From positions 620,001-684,000 of the forward strand of contig NZ_CP038436.1 of the NCBI RefSeq assembly GCF_004683965.1: a DNA stretch of 64,000 nt. Direction: 5' to 3'. Below are positions 32,962-40,731 of the stretch, one piece after another; position 1 is the stretch's first letter; each line of letters begins with the position of its first letter. The position numbers and the translations under genes are program-made. The stretch comes from Nocardioides seonyuensis (GTDB lineage: Bacteria > Actinomycetota > Actinomycetes > Propionibacteriales > Nocardioidaceae). The notes under the pieces were generated by a model that had not been told where the DNA came from, did not search any database, and worked only from the letters and a program-made list of their open reading frames with translations.

Positions 32962-33455
32962 CACACCTCCCCGATACCCAGGGACTTGCGCAGCCAGATG
33001 TCGTCGGGCCAGGGCGCATTGGCGGCCCGCTCGACCTCGGTGAAGCCCTGCGAGCGGTAGAAGCCGGCGGCCGCGTCGTTGCCATCGACCACCTCCAGCC
33101 ACAGCGCGCCAGCCCGGACCTGCTGCTCGACCGCACCGAGCAGGCGGGTGCCGATGCCGCGGCCCTGGTGGTCGGGGTGGACGTAGAGCTTCCACATCAC
33201 CTCCCGCTCCTCGCCACGGACCTGCGTCGGGCCGAGGTTGGCGACGCCGACCACCTCGTCGTCGGACTCAGCGACGACGTGGGGCATCCGGGCCAGCGAC
33301 GCGGTGAAGAAGTCGGGCGTCCACCACTCGTCGAGCATGCGCTGGGCGTAGGCGGCGTCGATCGGCGCATAGGTCGTGGGTACGACGGCCTCGCCCAGGC
33401 GGCGGAGACCGGCGACGTCGTCGGGTGTGGCGGGCCGCAGCAGGACCTCAGCCAT
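32961..33455 (-). CDS. GNAT-family N-acetyltransferase
   Basis: A 164-residue GNAT enzyme transferring acetyl groups from acetyl-CoA. The pyrophosphate-binding motif is VHPDHQGRGIGTRLL (about 103-117), followed by AAAGFYRSQGFTEVER. It starts 8 bp inside the end of the AAA ATPase gene and ends 1 bp into the start of the VWA gene, so it is locked inside the AAA-VWA operon. It may modify a client of that pair or may simply have been inserted; the substrate is unknown. Confidence 0.88.
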   Translation of the reverse strand: MAEVLLRPATPDDVAGLRRLGEAVVPTTYAPIDAAYAQRMLDEWWTPDFFTASLARMPHVVAESDDEVVGVANLGPTQVRGEEREVMWKLYVHPDHQGRGIGTRLLGAVEQQVRAGALWLEVVDGNDAAAGFYRSQGFTEVERAANAPWPDDIWLRKSLGIGEV

Positions 33456-34851
33456 AGACGGTCTCGCTGCCGTCGCTGTCCTTGCCGACCTTCCGGGCGA
33501 GGTAGAGCCCCTCGAGGGCCAGCTCGATCGCCCCGGCCCGCGAGCCGTCATCGGTGGCGCCCAGGCGGTCGGTGATCTGGTCGTAGAGCTCGGACTCCCC
33601 CAGGACCGGCAGGCCGCCGAGGAAGTCGCGCGCGGACACCCGGGCACCCGTGGTCACCGTGGCCCCCTCCTCGAGCGCCTCGACCAGCAGCCGCAGGTCG
33701 AGGCCGCGCAGGTGCTCGCGGACGGTCTCGGCGATCGCGGTGCGCAGGAGGTGGGTGAGGATCTCGGTCTCCCGGCCCTCCTCGCCGGTCTCGAACTCGA
33801 TCTTGCCGCCCAGCACGTCGACGGCAGTCTCGAGGTCGACCACCCGAGCGACGGCCGCGTCCTCGCCGAGGACGGTCGCTCGGTGCAGCGCGGCCGCCGC
33901 GACCGTCTCGGCGCCCGCGATGGCGAAGCGGGCGCTGACCCCCGAGCGCTGGTCGATCGACTGCGACTGGCGCAGGTTGCGGGTGAATCGCGCGAGGATC
34001 TCGAGCAGGTGGGCCGGTACGTCGGCGACCAGGTGGGCCTCCTGCTCGATGACGGCGATCTCCTCGACGATCTCGCGCGGGTAGTGCGTGCGGATCTCGG
34101 CGCCGAAGCGGTCCTTGAGCGGAGTGATGATGCGGCCGCGGTTGGTGTAGTCCTCGGGGTTGGCGCTCGCCACCACCAGCACGTCGAGGGGCAGCCGCAG
34201 CACGTAGCCGCGGATCTGGATGTCGCGCTCCTCCATCACGTTCAGCATCGCGACCTGGATGCGCTCGGCGAGGTCGGGCAGCTCGTTGATCGCGACGATG
34301 CCCCGGTGGCTGCGCGGGATCAGGCCGAAGTGGATCGTCTCGGGGTCGCCGAGCGTGCGCCCCTCCGCCACCTTCATCGGGTCGACGTCACCGATGAGGT
34401 CGGCGACGCTGGTGTCCGGGGTGGCGAGCTTCTCGGCGTACCGCTCGTCACGGTGGCGCCACGTCACCGGCAGCGCGTCGCCCAGCTCGGCGGCCCGGCG
34501 GATCGTCGCGGGTGCGATGGGTTCGTAGGGGTGCTCACCCAGCTCGGAACCCTCGATGACGGGTGACCACTCATCGAGGAGCCCGACGAGCGCGCGCAGC
34601 AGGCGGGTCTTGCCCTGGCCACGCTCCCCGAGGAGCACGACGTCGTGCCCGGCCAGGAGCGCCCGCTCGACCTGCGGCACGACCGTGTCGGCGAAGCCGT
34701 GGAGCCCGGGCCACGGGTCGACCCCGTCCCGCAGGCGCTGGAGCAGGTTGTCACGGATCTCCTGGCGCAGGGACTTGAGCTCGTGGCCGGAGGCGCGGAG
34801 CTCGGCCACGGTGCTGACGTCGGGGGGCGTGGTGGGTGCGAGTGCAGTCAC
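33448..34851 (-). CDS. AAA ATPase, magnesium-chelatase (MoxR/BchI)-like
   Basis: A 467-residue AAA+ ATPase of the helix-2-insert clade. Walker A is LLGERGQGKTRLL (Lys81), Walker B is GIVAINELPDL, the sensor region is LVVASANPEDYTNRGRI, and an arginine-containing segment follows (LKDRFGAEIRTHYP). A basic SRHRGI-like segment (PRSHRGI) precedes Walker B. It works with the VWA protein of the same operon. I start it at the GTG at 34851 rather than 34860 because a TAGCGT -10 box lies 7 nt before it. Confidence 0.86.
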   Translation of the reverse strand: MTALAPTTPPDVSTVAELRASGHELKSLRQEIRDNLLQRLRDGVDPWPGLHGFADTVVPQVERALLAGHDVVLLGERGQGKTRLLRALVGLLDEWSPVIEGSELGEHPYEPIAPATIRRAAELGDALPVTWRHRDERYAEKLATPDTSVADLIGDVDPMKVAEGRTLGDPETIHFGLIPRSHRGIVAINELPDLAERIQVAMLNVMEERDIQIRGYVLRLPLDVLVVASANPEDYTNRGRIITPLKDRFGAEIRTHYPREIVEEIAVIEQEAHLVADVPAHLLEILARFTRNLRQSQSIDQRSGVSARFAIAGAETVAAAALHRATVLGEDAAVARVVDLETAVDVLGGKIEFETGEEGRETEILTHLLRTAIAETVREHLRGLDLRLLVEALEEGATVTTGARVSARDFLGGLPVLGESELYDQITDRLGATDDGSRAGAIELALEGLYLARKVGKDSDGSETVYG

Positions 34852-34858
34852 GCGCTCC

Positions 34859-34864
34859 ACGCTA
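34859..34864 (-). promoter_or_regulatory. -10 box of the AAA-GNAT-VWA operon (leaderless)
   Basis: TAGCGT on the minus strand, 7 nt before the GTG at 34851. Confidence 0.55.
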
Positions 34865-34913
34865 CTGCCGGGCTGGTGGGTTCAACCGCCCCCAAACAGG
34901 GAAGGATGCGCAC

Positions 34914-35162
34914 ATGCCGACGTTCACCGTGCTCCTGCTCGTCTTCGTGGGGGGAGCCATCGCCGTGGCCTTCTGGCTCGGGCGCATGACCGCCCCCGTG
35001 ACCGCGGACCCCAGGTCCGCCGCGGAGATCGCCGAGCGCGACGCCTTCATCGAGCAGCTGCGTGAGCTCGCCTGGCAGCACCGCGACGTCTCCCCCGAGC
35101 TCTCCACGATCGTGATCGACGAGATCACCCAGCGCCACCGGCGCGGCCTGCCCGGCTCCTGA
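34914..35162 (+). CDS. Small N-terminally anchored membrane protein
   Basis: An 82-residue protein with one N-terminal transmembrane helix (FTVLLLVFVGGAIAVAFWLG, residues 3-22) and a helical acidic tail (AAEIAERDAFIEQLREL). GGAAGGA stands 7 nt before the ATG at 34914. It is divergent from the AAA operon and 53 bp before the SPFH gene on the same strand, so it may be co-transcribed with it. No family recognised. Confidence 0.7.
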   Translation: MPTFTVLLLVFVGGAIAVAFWLGRMTAPVTADPRSAAEIAERDAFIEQLRELAWQHRDVSPELSTIVIDEITQRHRRGLPGS

Positions 35163-35215
35163 TCATCCGACCCTGACAGCCCGACCGAACCCTCGGCCCG
35201 ACCAGAAGGACACCC

Positions 35216-36148
35216 ATGCCCACTCCTCCCGACCTCTCCAGCAAGGCCGGTGCGCTCAAGAAGGTCGCCGGGGTCGGCGCCCTCGTCGGCGTCCTCCTCC
35301 TCGGCGTCCTCCTCTTCGTCAGGCCGACGACGGTGTCCACCGGTCCCGACCAGGTGGCACTCCACTACAGCGACGGAGCGTTCACTCCGCGCCGGTTCAA
35401 GGACTGCGTGTCCCCCTCGACCCGCGCGTGGGACGGCCCCGGCGACAAGCACTACTCCTACCCGTCCTCCCAGAGGAACTACGTCTTCGGCGAGGAGGGC
35501 GACCGTGGCCACGTCACGTTCGTGACCAAGGACGGCATCGAGATGAGCGTCGACGGCGTCGCGGCGTTCATGCTGAACACCGACTGCGACGTCCTGCGCA
35601 AGTTCCACGACCTGATCGGCAACCGGTACGCCGCCTACATGGACACCGCCGACGGCAACGGGTCGCAGGGCTGGCTGCGGATGCTCAGCGTCTACATCAG
35701 TCGCCCGCTCGAGACCGCGATCGACCGGGCCGGCCAGAACTACAGCTACACCGAGCTCTACACCGACCCCAACGTGAAGGCCCAGTGGGAGACCGAGGTG
35801 CTCGAGCAGATGCCTGACCTGGTCGGCCGCCAGATCGACGGGGAGGAGGCGTTCTTCACCGACTTCGCCATCACGCTGCAGAAGCCCGTGCCCCCGGAGT
35901 CCGTCAAGGCCGCGCTCGTCGCCCAGCAGGAGTCGGTCGCCAAGGCCAAGGCCAAGGAGGCCGAGGCCGCCGCCCAGGTCAAGGCCGCCCAGGCGCAGGT
36001 CGAGGTCGAGAAGGCCGAGGCCGCCAAGATCGCCGAGCGCATCGCCGTCCTGGGCCGCGAGGGCTACCTCAAGCAGTACGCCATCGACCACGGGCTGAAC
36101 CCCTACCAGCCCACCACCGGCGGGCTGATCACCGACTCAGGGCAGTGA
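35216..36148 (+). CDS. SPFH/Band 7 (prohibitin-like) membrane protein
   Basis: A 310-residue SPFH-domain protein: an N-terminal transmembrane helix (about 17-38, VAGVGALVGVLLLGVLLFV), the SPFH/Band 7 domain (about 40-225), then a long Ala/Glu/Lys heptad coiled coil (about 225-285) that would form oligomeric rings. Such scaffolds organise membrane microdomains and regulate membrane proteases. AGAAGGA precedes the ATG. It lies beside the AAA-VWA operon but is transcribed away from it. Followed by the first copy of the duplicated terminator. Confidence 0.82.
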   Translation: MPTPPDLSSKAGALKKVAGVGALVGVLLLGVLLFVRPTTVSTGPDQVALHYSDGAFTPRRFKDCVSPSTRAWDGPGDKHYSYPSSQRNYVFGEEGDRGHVTFVTKDGIEMSVDGVAAFMLNTDCDVLRKFHDLIGNRYAAYMDTADGNGSQGWLRMLSVYISRPLETAIDRAGQNYSYTELYTDPNVKAQWETEVLEQMPDLVGRQIDGEEAFFTDFAITLQKPVPPESVKAALVAQQESVAKAKAKEAEAAAQVKAAQAQVEVEKAEAAKIAERIAVLGREGYLKQYAIDHGLNPYQPTTGGLITDSGQ

Positions 36149-36173
36149 CCCTGACCTGAGCGGGGCACGCAGA

Positions 36174-36203
36174 AGGCCGACCGGGTGGGGGCCCGGTCGG
36201 CCT
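36174..36203. terminator. Bidirectional terminator, copy 1
   Basis: Perfect 12-bp arms (36174-36185 and 36192-36203), loop TGGGGG, between the convergent SPFH and DoxX-like genes. Confidence 0.85.
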
Positions 36204-36222
36204 GTTGCGGGAGTGATGCGGG

Positions 36223-36816
36223 TCAGCGGAGAACGGGGTTCTTCTTGACCAGCTCGGTCTCGTTCCACCTCTTGCCCAGGCCCCAGGTGGTGCCAGCGGC
36301 GCCGAGGGCGAGGACGGCCATCACGATGACTCCGACCAGGTGGTCATCGACCACCGGGTTGTTCTCCAGCGGGATGACAGCGGCGTACATGAAGGCGTAC
36401 ATCAGGGCGCCGGCGGCGGTGCCGATACGCATCCCGACCCCCAGCAGCAGGGTCACGCCGATGCCGAGCAGGCCGAGCATGAACAGCCAGTCGACCCAGG
36501 CCTGACCGGCCATGGAGTTGAAGACGTCCTTGAACGGGTTGTCCGCAGGGACCCCGAAGCTCAAGAACCCCTCGGTGGGGCTGCCACCGTTGATCCAGGC
36601 CGCGTCCCCGAACCGGTCGAGGTTGCCCTCCTGGTCGTAGCCGGTGTGGAACCCGAGCGCGAAGGCCTTGTCGAGGAAGGCCCACAAGAAGGTGATGCCG
36701 AAGGCGATCCTCAGCACCGCGAGCGCACGTGCCAGCCCGGTGTGAGTCACCTCCTCCACCTCCGAGGTGGTGACACCTTCAGTGCTGATGTGGTGCTGGC
36801 GGTGGATGACGCTCAT
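36223..36816 (-). CDS. DoxX-like membrane protein, copy 1
   Basis: A 197-residue membrane protein with four transmembrane helices (about residues 28-47, 104-125, 130-150, 155-175) resembling the DoxX family, proteins often linked to thiol/redox stress or quinone chemistry. The N-terminus is His-rich and soluble (MSVIHRQHH). Two ATGs are possible; the second (36816) is chosen because it lies 8 nt from AAGGAGG, whereas the first is only 2 nt away. An inverted repeat CCGGA-TGTCT-TCCGG (36842-36856) upstream is a candidate operator. The protein is identical to copy 2 at 37947. Confidence 0.85.
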   Translation of the reverse strand: MSVIHRQHHISTEGVTTSEVEEVTHTGLARALAVLRIAFGITFLWAFLDKAFALGFHTGYDQEGNLDRFGDAAWINGGSPTEGFLSFGVPADNPFKDVFNSMAGQAWVDWLFMLGLLGIGVTLLLGVGMRIGTAAGALMYAFMYAAVIPLENNPVVDDHLVGVIVMAVLALGAAGTTWGLGKRWNETELVKKNPVLR

Positions 36817-36902
36817 CGTCATCTCCTCCTTGGGTAAAGGTCCGGATGTCTTCCGGTACCCCTACCCTCCCGCGGCGGGACGGTTGTCGTGAGAGGCCAC
36901 CG

Positions 36903-37427
36903 TCACGTCTCGTCGGGCCCTTGGTCCCGCCCCAGGTCGAGGTGCATGACGTGGAGGCCGACGCGCCCTCGGGTCGCACTGTCGAAGGCCCGGGGCACCG
37001 TCCCGACCACCTCGAAGCCGAGGGAGCGCCACAGCGCGACGGCGGCCACGTTGGTCTCGACGACGGCGTTGAACTGGATGGCCGCGAAGCCCTGCTCGCG
37101 GTGCCACTGGACGACGTACTCCGCCAGGCGCCTGCCGACACCCCTGCCGCGTGCCCGGGGAGCGACCATGAACGACGCGGTGCCCACGTGCGAGCCGCGC
37201 CCCGGCCGGTTGGGACCCATCTTCGCGGACCCGAGGACCTCGCCGTCCTCCTCGAGCACCACGGTGTGGCCGGGCGGCGGCTCCATCCACCAGGCACGCG
37301 CCTGCGCGCTCGTCGCGTCGAGCGGGTAGGCGTAGGTCTCGCCGGCCTGGACGATGTCGCGCCAGAACGGCCAGATCTGCTGCCAGTCGGCGTCCGTGGC
37401 GGTTCGGATGCCCTCGATTTCCCCCAT
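36903..37427 (-). CDS. GNAT-family N-acetyltransferase
   Basis: A 174-residue acetyltransferase of the phosphinothricin-acetyltransferase-like group: DADWQQIWPFWRDIVQAGET near the start, acetyl-CoA motif VAPRARGRGVGRRLAEYVV (about 87-105), NAVVETNVAAVALWRSLGF near 135. CACAAT lies 6 nt before the ATG at 37427, suggesting leaderless expression. It lies between the two copies of the DoxX-like unit, divergent from the VOC gene. Substrate unknown. Confidence 0.87.
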   Translation of the reverse strand: MGEIEGIRTATDADWQQIWPFWRDIVQAGETYAYPLDATSAQARAWWMEPPPGHTVVLEEDGEVLGSAKMGPNRPGRGSHVGTASFMVAPRARGRGVGRRLAEYVVQWHREQGFAAIQFNAVVETNVAAVALWRSLGFEVVGTVPRAFDSATRGRVGLHVMHLDLGRDQGPDET

Positions 37428-37498
37428 ATCGCCATTGTGCCCGTGCGGGACCGCGCGGACGATGGAGGGAGCCCATCCGGCGAGAAAGGCCAGGCGCC

Positions 37499-37885
37499 AT
37501 GTCACTCACCCATCGCGCGGTCACGATGATGCTCCCGGTCACCGACGTCGATCGCGCCAGCAGGTTCTACACAGAGTCCTTGGGGCTCGACTACACGGGC
37601 ACGAACGACGAGGGAAGCGCGATGTACGCCCTGGACGGCGGCGCCACCTTGCTGCTGCTCCCCCGCCCCGGCAGCCATCCCACGGAGAGCACCGCCATGA
37701 GCTTCGAGGTGGACGACGTGACGGCTGAGATCTCGGCACTCGAGGCCCGGGGGGTCGTGTTCGAGGACTACGACCTGCCGGAGCTGAAGACGGTCGACCA
37801 CGTGTGCGTGCTGGGCTCCGAGAAGGCTGCCTGGTTCAAGGACCCCGACGGGAACGTGCTCTGCCTGCACGAGTCGGTGAGCTGA
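37499..37885 (+). CDS. VOC (glyoxalase/bleomycin-resistance fold) family protein
   Basis: A 128-residue protein of two beta-alpha-beta-beta-beta modules: TMMLPVTDVDRASRFYTESLG opens the first and TVDHVCVLGSEKAAWFKDPDGNVLCLHE ends the second. The fold binds metals or small toxic molecules (dioxygenases, glyoxalases, antibiotic-binding proteins). The C-terminal DPDGNVLCLHE is typical. It is followed by the second copy of the duplicated terminator, which here closes this gene. Confidence 0.86.
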   Translation: MSLTHRAVTMMLPVTDVDRASRFYTESLGLDYTGTNDEGSAMYALDGGATLLLLPRPGSHPTESTAMSFEVDDVTAEISALEARGVVFEDYDLPELKTVDHVCVLGSEKAAWFKDPDGNVLCLHESVS

Positions 37886-37897
37886 CACACACGCAGA

Positions 37898-37927
37898 AGG
37901 CCGACCGGGTGGGAGCCCGGTCGGCCT
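37898..37927. terminator. Bidirectional terminator, copy 2
   Basis: Same 12-bp stem as at 36174, loop TGGGAG (the only base that differs between the two copies), now between the VOC gene and the second DoxX-like gene. Confidence 0.85.
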
Positions 37928-37946
37928 GTTGCGGGAGTGATGCGGG

Positions 37947-38540
37947 TCAGCGGAGAACGGGGTTCTTCTTGACCAGCTCGGTCTCGTTCCACCTCTTGCC
38001 CAGGCCCCAGGTGGTGCCAGCGGCGCCGAGGGCGAGGACGGCCATCACGATGACTCCGACCAGGTGGTCATCGACCACCGGGTTGTTCTCCAGCGGGATG
38101 ACAGCGGCGTACATGAAGGCGTACATCAGGGCGCCGGCGGCGGTGCCGATACGCATCCCGACCCCCAGCAGCAGGGTCACGCCGATGCCGAGCAGGCCGA
38201 GCATGAACAGCCAGTCGACCCAGGCCTGACCGGCCATGGAGTTGAAGACGTCCTTGAACGGGTTGTCCGCAGGGACCCCGAAGCTCAAGAACCCCTCGGT
38301 GGGGCTGCCACCGTTGATCCAGGCCGCGTCCCCGAACCGGTCGAGGTTGCCCTCCTGGTCGTAGCCGGTGTGGAACCCGAGCGCGAAGGCCTTGTCGAGG
38401 AAGGCCCACAAGAAGGTGATGCCGAAGGCGATCCTCAGCACCGCGAGCGCACGTGCCAGCCCGGTGTGAGTCACCTCCTCCACCTCCGAGGTGGTGACAC
38501 CTTCAGTGCTGATGTGGTGCTGGCGGTGGATGACGCTCAT
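37947..38540 (-). CDS. DoxX-like membrane protein, copy 2
   Basis: A 197-residue protein identical to that at 36223-36816, with the same ribosome-binding site and the same 50 bp upstream, so both copies should be expressed and regulated alike. Absence of any coding difference implies a very recent duplication or ongoing gene conversion. Beyond the repeat edge at 38593 the upstream sequences differ, so promoter elements further out could diverge. Confidence 0.85.
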   Translation of the reverse strand: MSVIHRQHHISTEGVTTSEVEEVTHTGLARALAVLRIAFGITFLWAFLDKAFALGFHTGYDQEGNLDRFGDAAWINGGSPTEGFLSFGVPADNPFKDVFNSMAGQAWVDWLFMLGLLGIGVTLLLGVGMRIGTAAGALMYAFMYAAVIPLENNPVVDDHLVGVIVMAVLALGAAGTTWGLGKRWNETELVKKNPVLR

Positions 38541-38665
38541 CGTCATCTCCTCCTTGGGTAAAGGTCCGGATGTCTTCCGGTACCCCTACCCTCGCTCCAC
38601 CGCGGCCCACACAGCAGAGGCGTGCGTCCGCACCTGACGGGTCGAAGGTCCTGAGGGCAGACGGG

Positions 38666-39229
38666 TCAGAGTCCGGGTCCTTCACCGCGCAGCTTGTCCA
38701 CCTCGGCCATCGCGTCACGGAGCTGGCCCAGCCACTCATCGGCGTGCTCACCGACCAACCGGACCGACCACGCGAGCGCGTCGGACCGGGAGCGTGCCAC
38801 TCCCGCATCGACCAGGGTGTCGAGCACCTGGCGCTCGGGCTGGCGCAGCCGCGTCATCACGGGTGCGGCGACGTGGGTGAACAGCGCGGAGGCGTCACCG
38901 AGACGCACACCCCACGACACCTTCCGCTGATAGCGGTCCTGCGCCTCGAGCGCGATCTCGATGCGCTCCTCGCGCGTCTCGGCGCGGAAGCGGCTGATCC
39001 GTCCCTCGGCCTCAGCACCGTCGGCAGTGTCAGGCAGCGTGCCGACCACCACGATCTCCTCCCGGTCGACGCTCACCTCGATGTCGCCGAACCACGCGTC
39101 GGGCAGCCTGCCGCGGAACCAGTCCGCCGCATCGTCGGCCGCGGGCAGGTCGGAGACCTGCCAGCCACCGCGGCGTCCGCCACGCCCGCGTCCGCCGCGG
39201 GTCTCCTTGTGCTCGTCCTTGGCCATCAT
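38666..39229 (-). CDS. Hypothetical protein with RHH-like C-terminal segment
   Basis: A 187-residue protein: a Gly/Arg-rich basic N-terminus (about 8-24), a beta-rich middle (FGDIEVSVDREEIVVVGTLPD), and a helical C-terminus in which QVLDTLVDAGVARSRSDALAWSVRLV resembles a ribbon-helix-helix or similar DNA-binding segment. AAGGAG precedes the ATG at 39229 by 6 nt; the next ATG (39226) is also possible. The upstream region is strikingly AT-rich with ATTAC/GTAAT repeats, fitting autoregulation. No family is recognised with certainty. Confidence 0.65.
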   Translation of the reverse strand: MMAKDEHKETRGGRGRGGRRGGWQVSDLPAADDAADWFRGRLPDAWFGDIEVSVDREEIVVVGTLPDTADGAEAEGRISRFRAETREERIEIALEAQDRYQRKVSWGVRLGDASALFTHVAAPVMTRLRQPERQVLDTLVDAGVARSRSDALAWSVRLVGEHADEWLGQLRDAMAEVDKLRGEGPGL

Positions 39230-39247
39230 CTGGGTCTCCTTGCGGTG

Positions 39248-39271
39248 GATTACATGATTACACCGTAATAA
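39248..39271. promoter_or_regulatory. AT-rich operator/promoter region
   Basis: Contains ATTAC at 39249, and a perfect inverted repeat ATTAC-ACC-GTAAT at 39257-39269, with the two ATTAC copies spaced 8 bp, in a genome where intergenic DNA is otherwise GC-rich. It lies directly upstream of the hypothetical gene starting at 39229. Confidence 0.5.
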
Positions 39272-39319
39272 CCCATACATCAAGACCATTGTTCCGTCAG
39301 CGCGCGAGGGAAGTGAGAG

Positions 39320-40663
39320 CTAGGGCTTCGAGGTCGCGAGACCGAAGTCGGCCAGGACCTCGGTGACGTGCTCGTGCAGCTGCTCGCTCAGGAGACCCCC
39401 GCCGACCGGGTGGGCGACCACCGACAGGTAGACCGCGTCGAGCGCGCGGCCAGCCAGGACGTAGACCTTGCCGCCCAGCCGGTCCAGCTCGGCCGCGGTC
39501 TGGCCGGGCTCCGCGGAGCGCACCCAGAAGTCGTCAGGATCGGCACCGTCGATGCGCATGATGGCCGGATCGAGCCGGCCGTGGTTGGAGCAGCCGACGG
39601 GCGACGCTGTCGATCCCATCGCCAGCTGCTCGGCGCGGCGTACGACCGCAGGCGGCGTGACCGGCACCAGCGGCAGCACCGCCAGCATCTCGTTGGGACG
39701 CTCCGCACGGCGGAGCAACGCCGCCTTCGTGGCACGGCGCAGCTCCGAGAGGTCGCGGTCCAGGCGCTCGGGATCGACCTGCACCATCACCGAGTCGAGT
39801 GCGTTGGCGCGGGTGTCGTCCTGCGTCCTCACGCTCACGGGCACCGCGAGGGTCACCCGCCCGTCGGCATCGGTCCGGCCGAACCGCTGTCCCAGCCGCG
39901 CCGCGAAGGCGGAGACCAGGGTGTTGCTCGTGCCTCCGAGCCGCGTCGCAGCCGCGTCCCAGTCGGCCTGGGCGACGCGCACGCAGGCCGCAGTGGCGTG
40001 GAACGGGGTGGCCTCGGGCCCCGGACGCGCAGCAACCGCGACACTCGAGGCAGACGACCCCGGTGCCTGCGCCGGGGACTGCTCGGCGCGAGCGACACGG
40101 ATTCCCGCGACCACCGCACGGGCCACCGAGGGGACGTCACGCACGAACCTCACCAGGTCTGACCACAACAGGTGGCGGCGCCGGACGTCGCTGCGGGCGG
40201 GGTAGGCCGGACGACGCGCGATGCCCTTCACGGCATCGGCGATCGCGTCCAGCTTGCAGAGGCCGTCGCCGAGCGCGTGCGGCGAGACCATGGCGACGGC
40301 CGTGCCGCCGTCGGTGAACTGCAGCACCCCGATGCGCCAGCCCGGACCGTGCTCGGGATCGACGCCGCGGTCGCCGAGCGCGTCGGCCCAGGCCTGGACC
40401 TCCTCGCGCGGACGCGGCTCGGGCTCGACCTCGATCGGTGGCACTGCGTCGAGGCTGACCCAGCGGTGCCGGCCCCCGGGCAGCGGTGAGCGCCGGACGA
40501 GCCGACCGAGGAGCGTGTCGGCGAGCTTCTCGTTGAACTCCCGCAGGCCGTCGAGGTCGACGGGCCGGTCGTAGGTCCACATGAAGAACGTCCACGGCTG
40601 GTGGCCCAGCGCACGGAGCCCGAGGAACGAGCCCTGGTCCATCAGCGCGAGGCGGTCGTCCAC
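39320..40663 (-). CDS. Condensation-fold acyltransferase (WS/DGAT- or Pap-like)
   Basis: A 447-residue two-lobed CoA-dependent acyltransferase-fold protein. The active-site motif, usually HHxxxDG, appears as SPHALGDG (about 128-135), where the first His is replaced by Pro and the second His is kept. The C-terminal lobe has GCSNHGRLDP, typical of wax ester synthase/diacylglycerol acyltransferase and mycobacterial Pap relatives. It may esterify lipids or transfer an acyl group in secondary metabolism. The start at GTG 40663 is set by a TAGCAT -10 box 6 nt away. Divergent from ychJ. Confidence 0.7.
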   Translation of the reverse strand: MDDRLALMDQGSFLGLRALGHQPWTFFMWTYDRPVDLDGLREFNEKLADTLLGRLVRRSPLPGGRHRWVSLDAVPPIEVEPEPRPREEVQAWADALGDRGVDPEHGPGWRIGVLQFTDGGTAVAMVSPHALGDGLCKLDAIADAVKGIARRPAYPARSDVRRRHLLWSDLVRFVRDVPSVARAVVAGIRVARAEQSPAQAPGSSASSVAVAARPGPEATPFHATAACVRVAQADWDAAATRLGGTSNTLVSAFAARLGQRFGRTDADGRVTLAVPVSVRTQDDTRANALDSVMVQVDPERLDRDLSELRRATKAALLRRAERPNEMLAVLPLVPVTPPAVVRRAEQLAMGSTASPVGCSNHGRLDPAIMRIDGADPDDFWVRSAEPGQTAAELDRLGGKVYVLAGRALDAVYLSVVAHPVGGGLLSEQLHEHVTEVLADFGLATSKP

Positions 40664-40669
40664 GCCCGC

Positions 40670-40675
40670 ATGCTA
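40670..40675 (-). promoter_or_regulatory. -10 box (leaderless) of the acyltransferase gene
   Basis: TAGCAT on the minus strand, 6 nt before the GTG at 40663. Confidence 0.5.
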
Positions 40676-40718
40676 GGGCAACTCGCAGTTACACCTGAGC
40701 GAGGTTCATGCAACGGGC

Positions 40719-40724
40719 TACCCT
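40719..40724 (+). promoter_or_regulatory. -10 box (leaderless) of the ychJ-like gene
   Basis: TACCCT, 7 nt, then the GTG at 40732; it rules out the ATG at 40708, which lies upstream of the box. Confidence 0.5.
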
Positions 40725-40731
40725 CCCCCAC

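Larger units (their letters stand above)
36166..36869. repeat. 704-bp direct repeat, copy 1
   Basis: Identical to 37890-38593 except one base in the terminator loop (G at 36190, A at 37914). The unit holds a bidirectional terminator, the whole DoxX-like gene and about 50 bp of its upstream region. No transposase, inverted termini or target-site duplication is seen at the edges. Confidence 0.95.
37890..38593. repeat. 704-bp direct repeat, copy 2
   Basis: Second copy of the unit at 36166-36869, same orientation, offset 1724 bp. The repeat begins right after the stop of the VOC gene and ends upstream of the second DoxX-like start. Confidence 0.95.

Noticed and set aside
36166..38593. The duplicated segment as an insertion sequence or composite transposon
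   Set aside because: The repeats contain no transposase, have no inverted termini and no target duplications; they hold an ordinary gene with its terminator.
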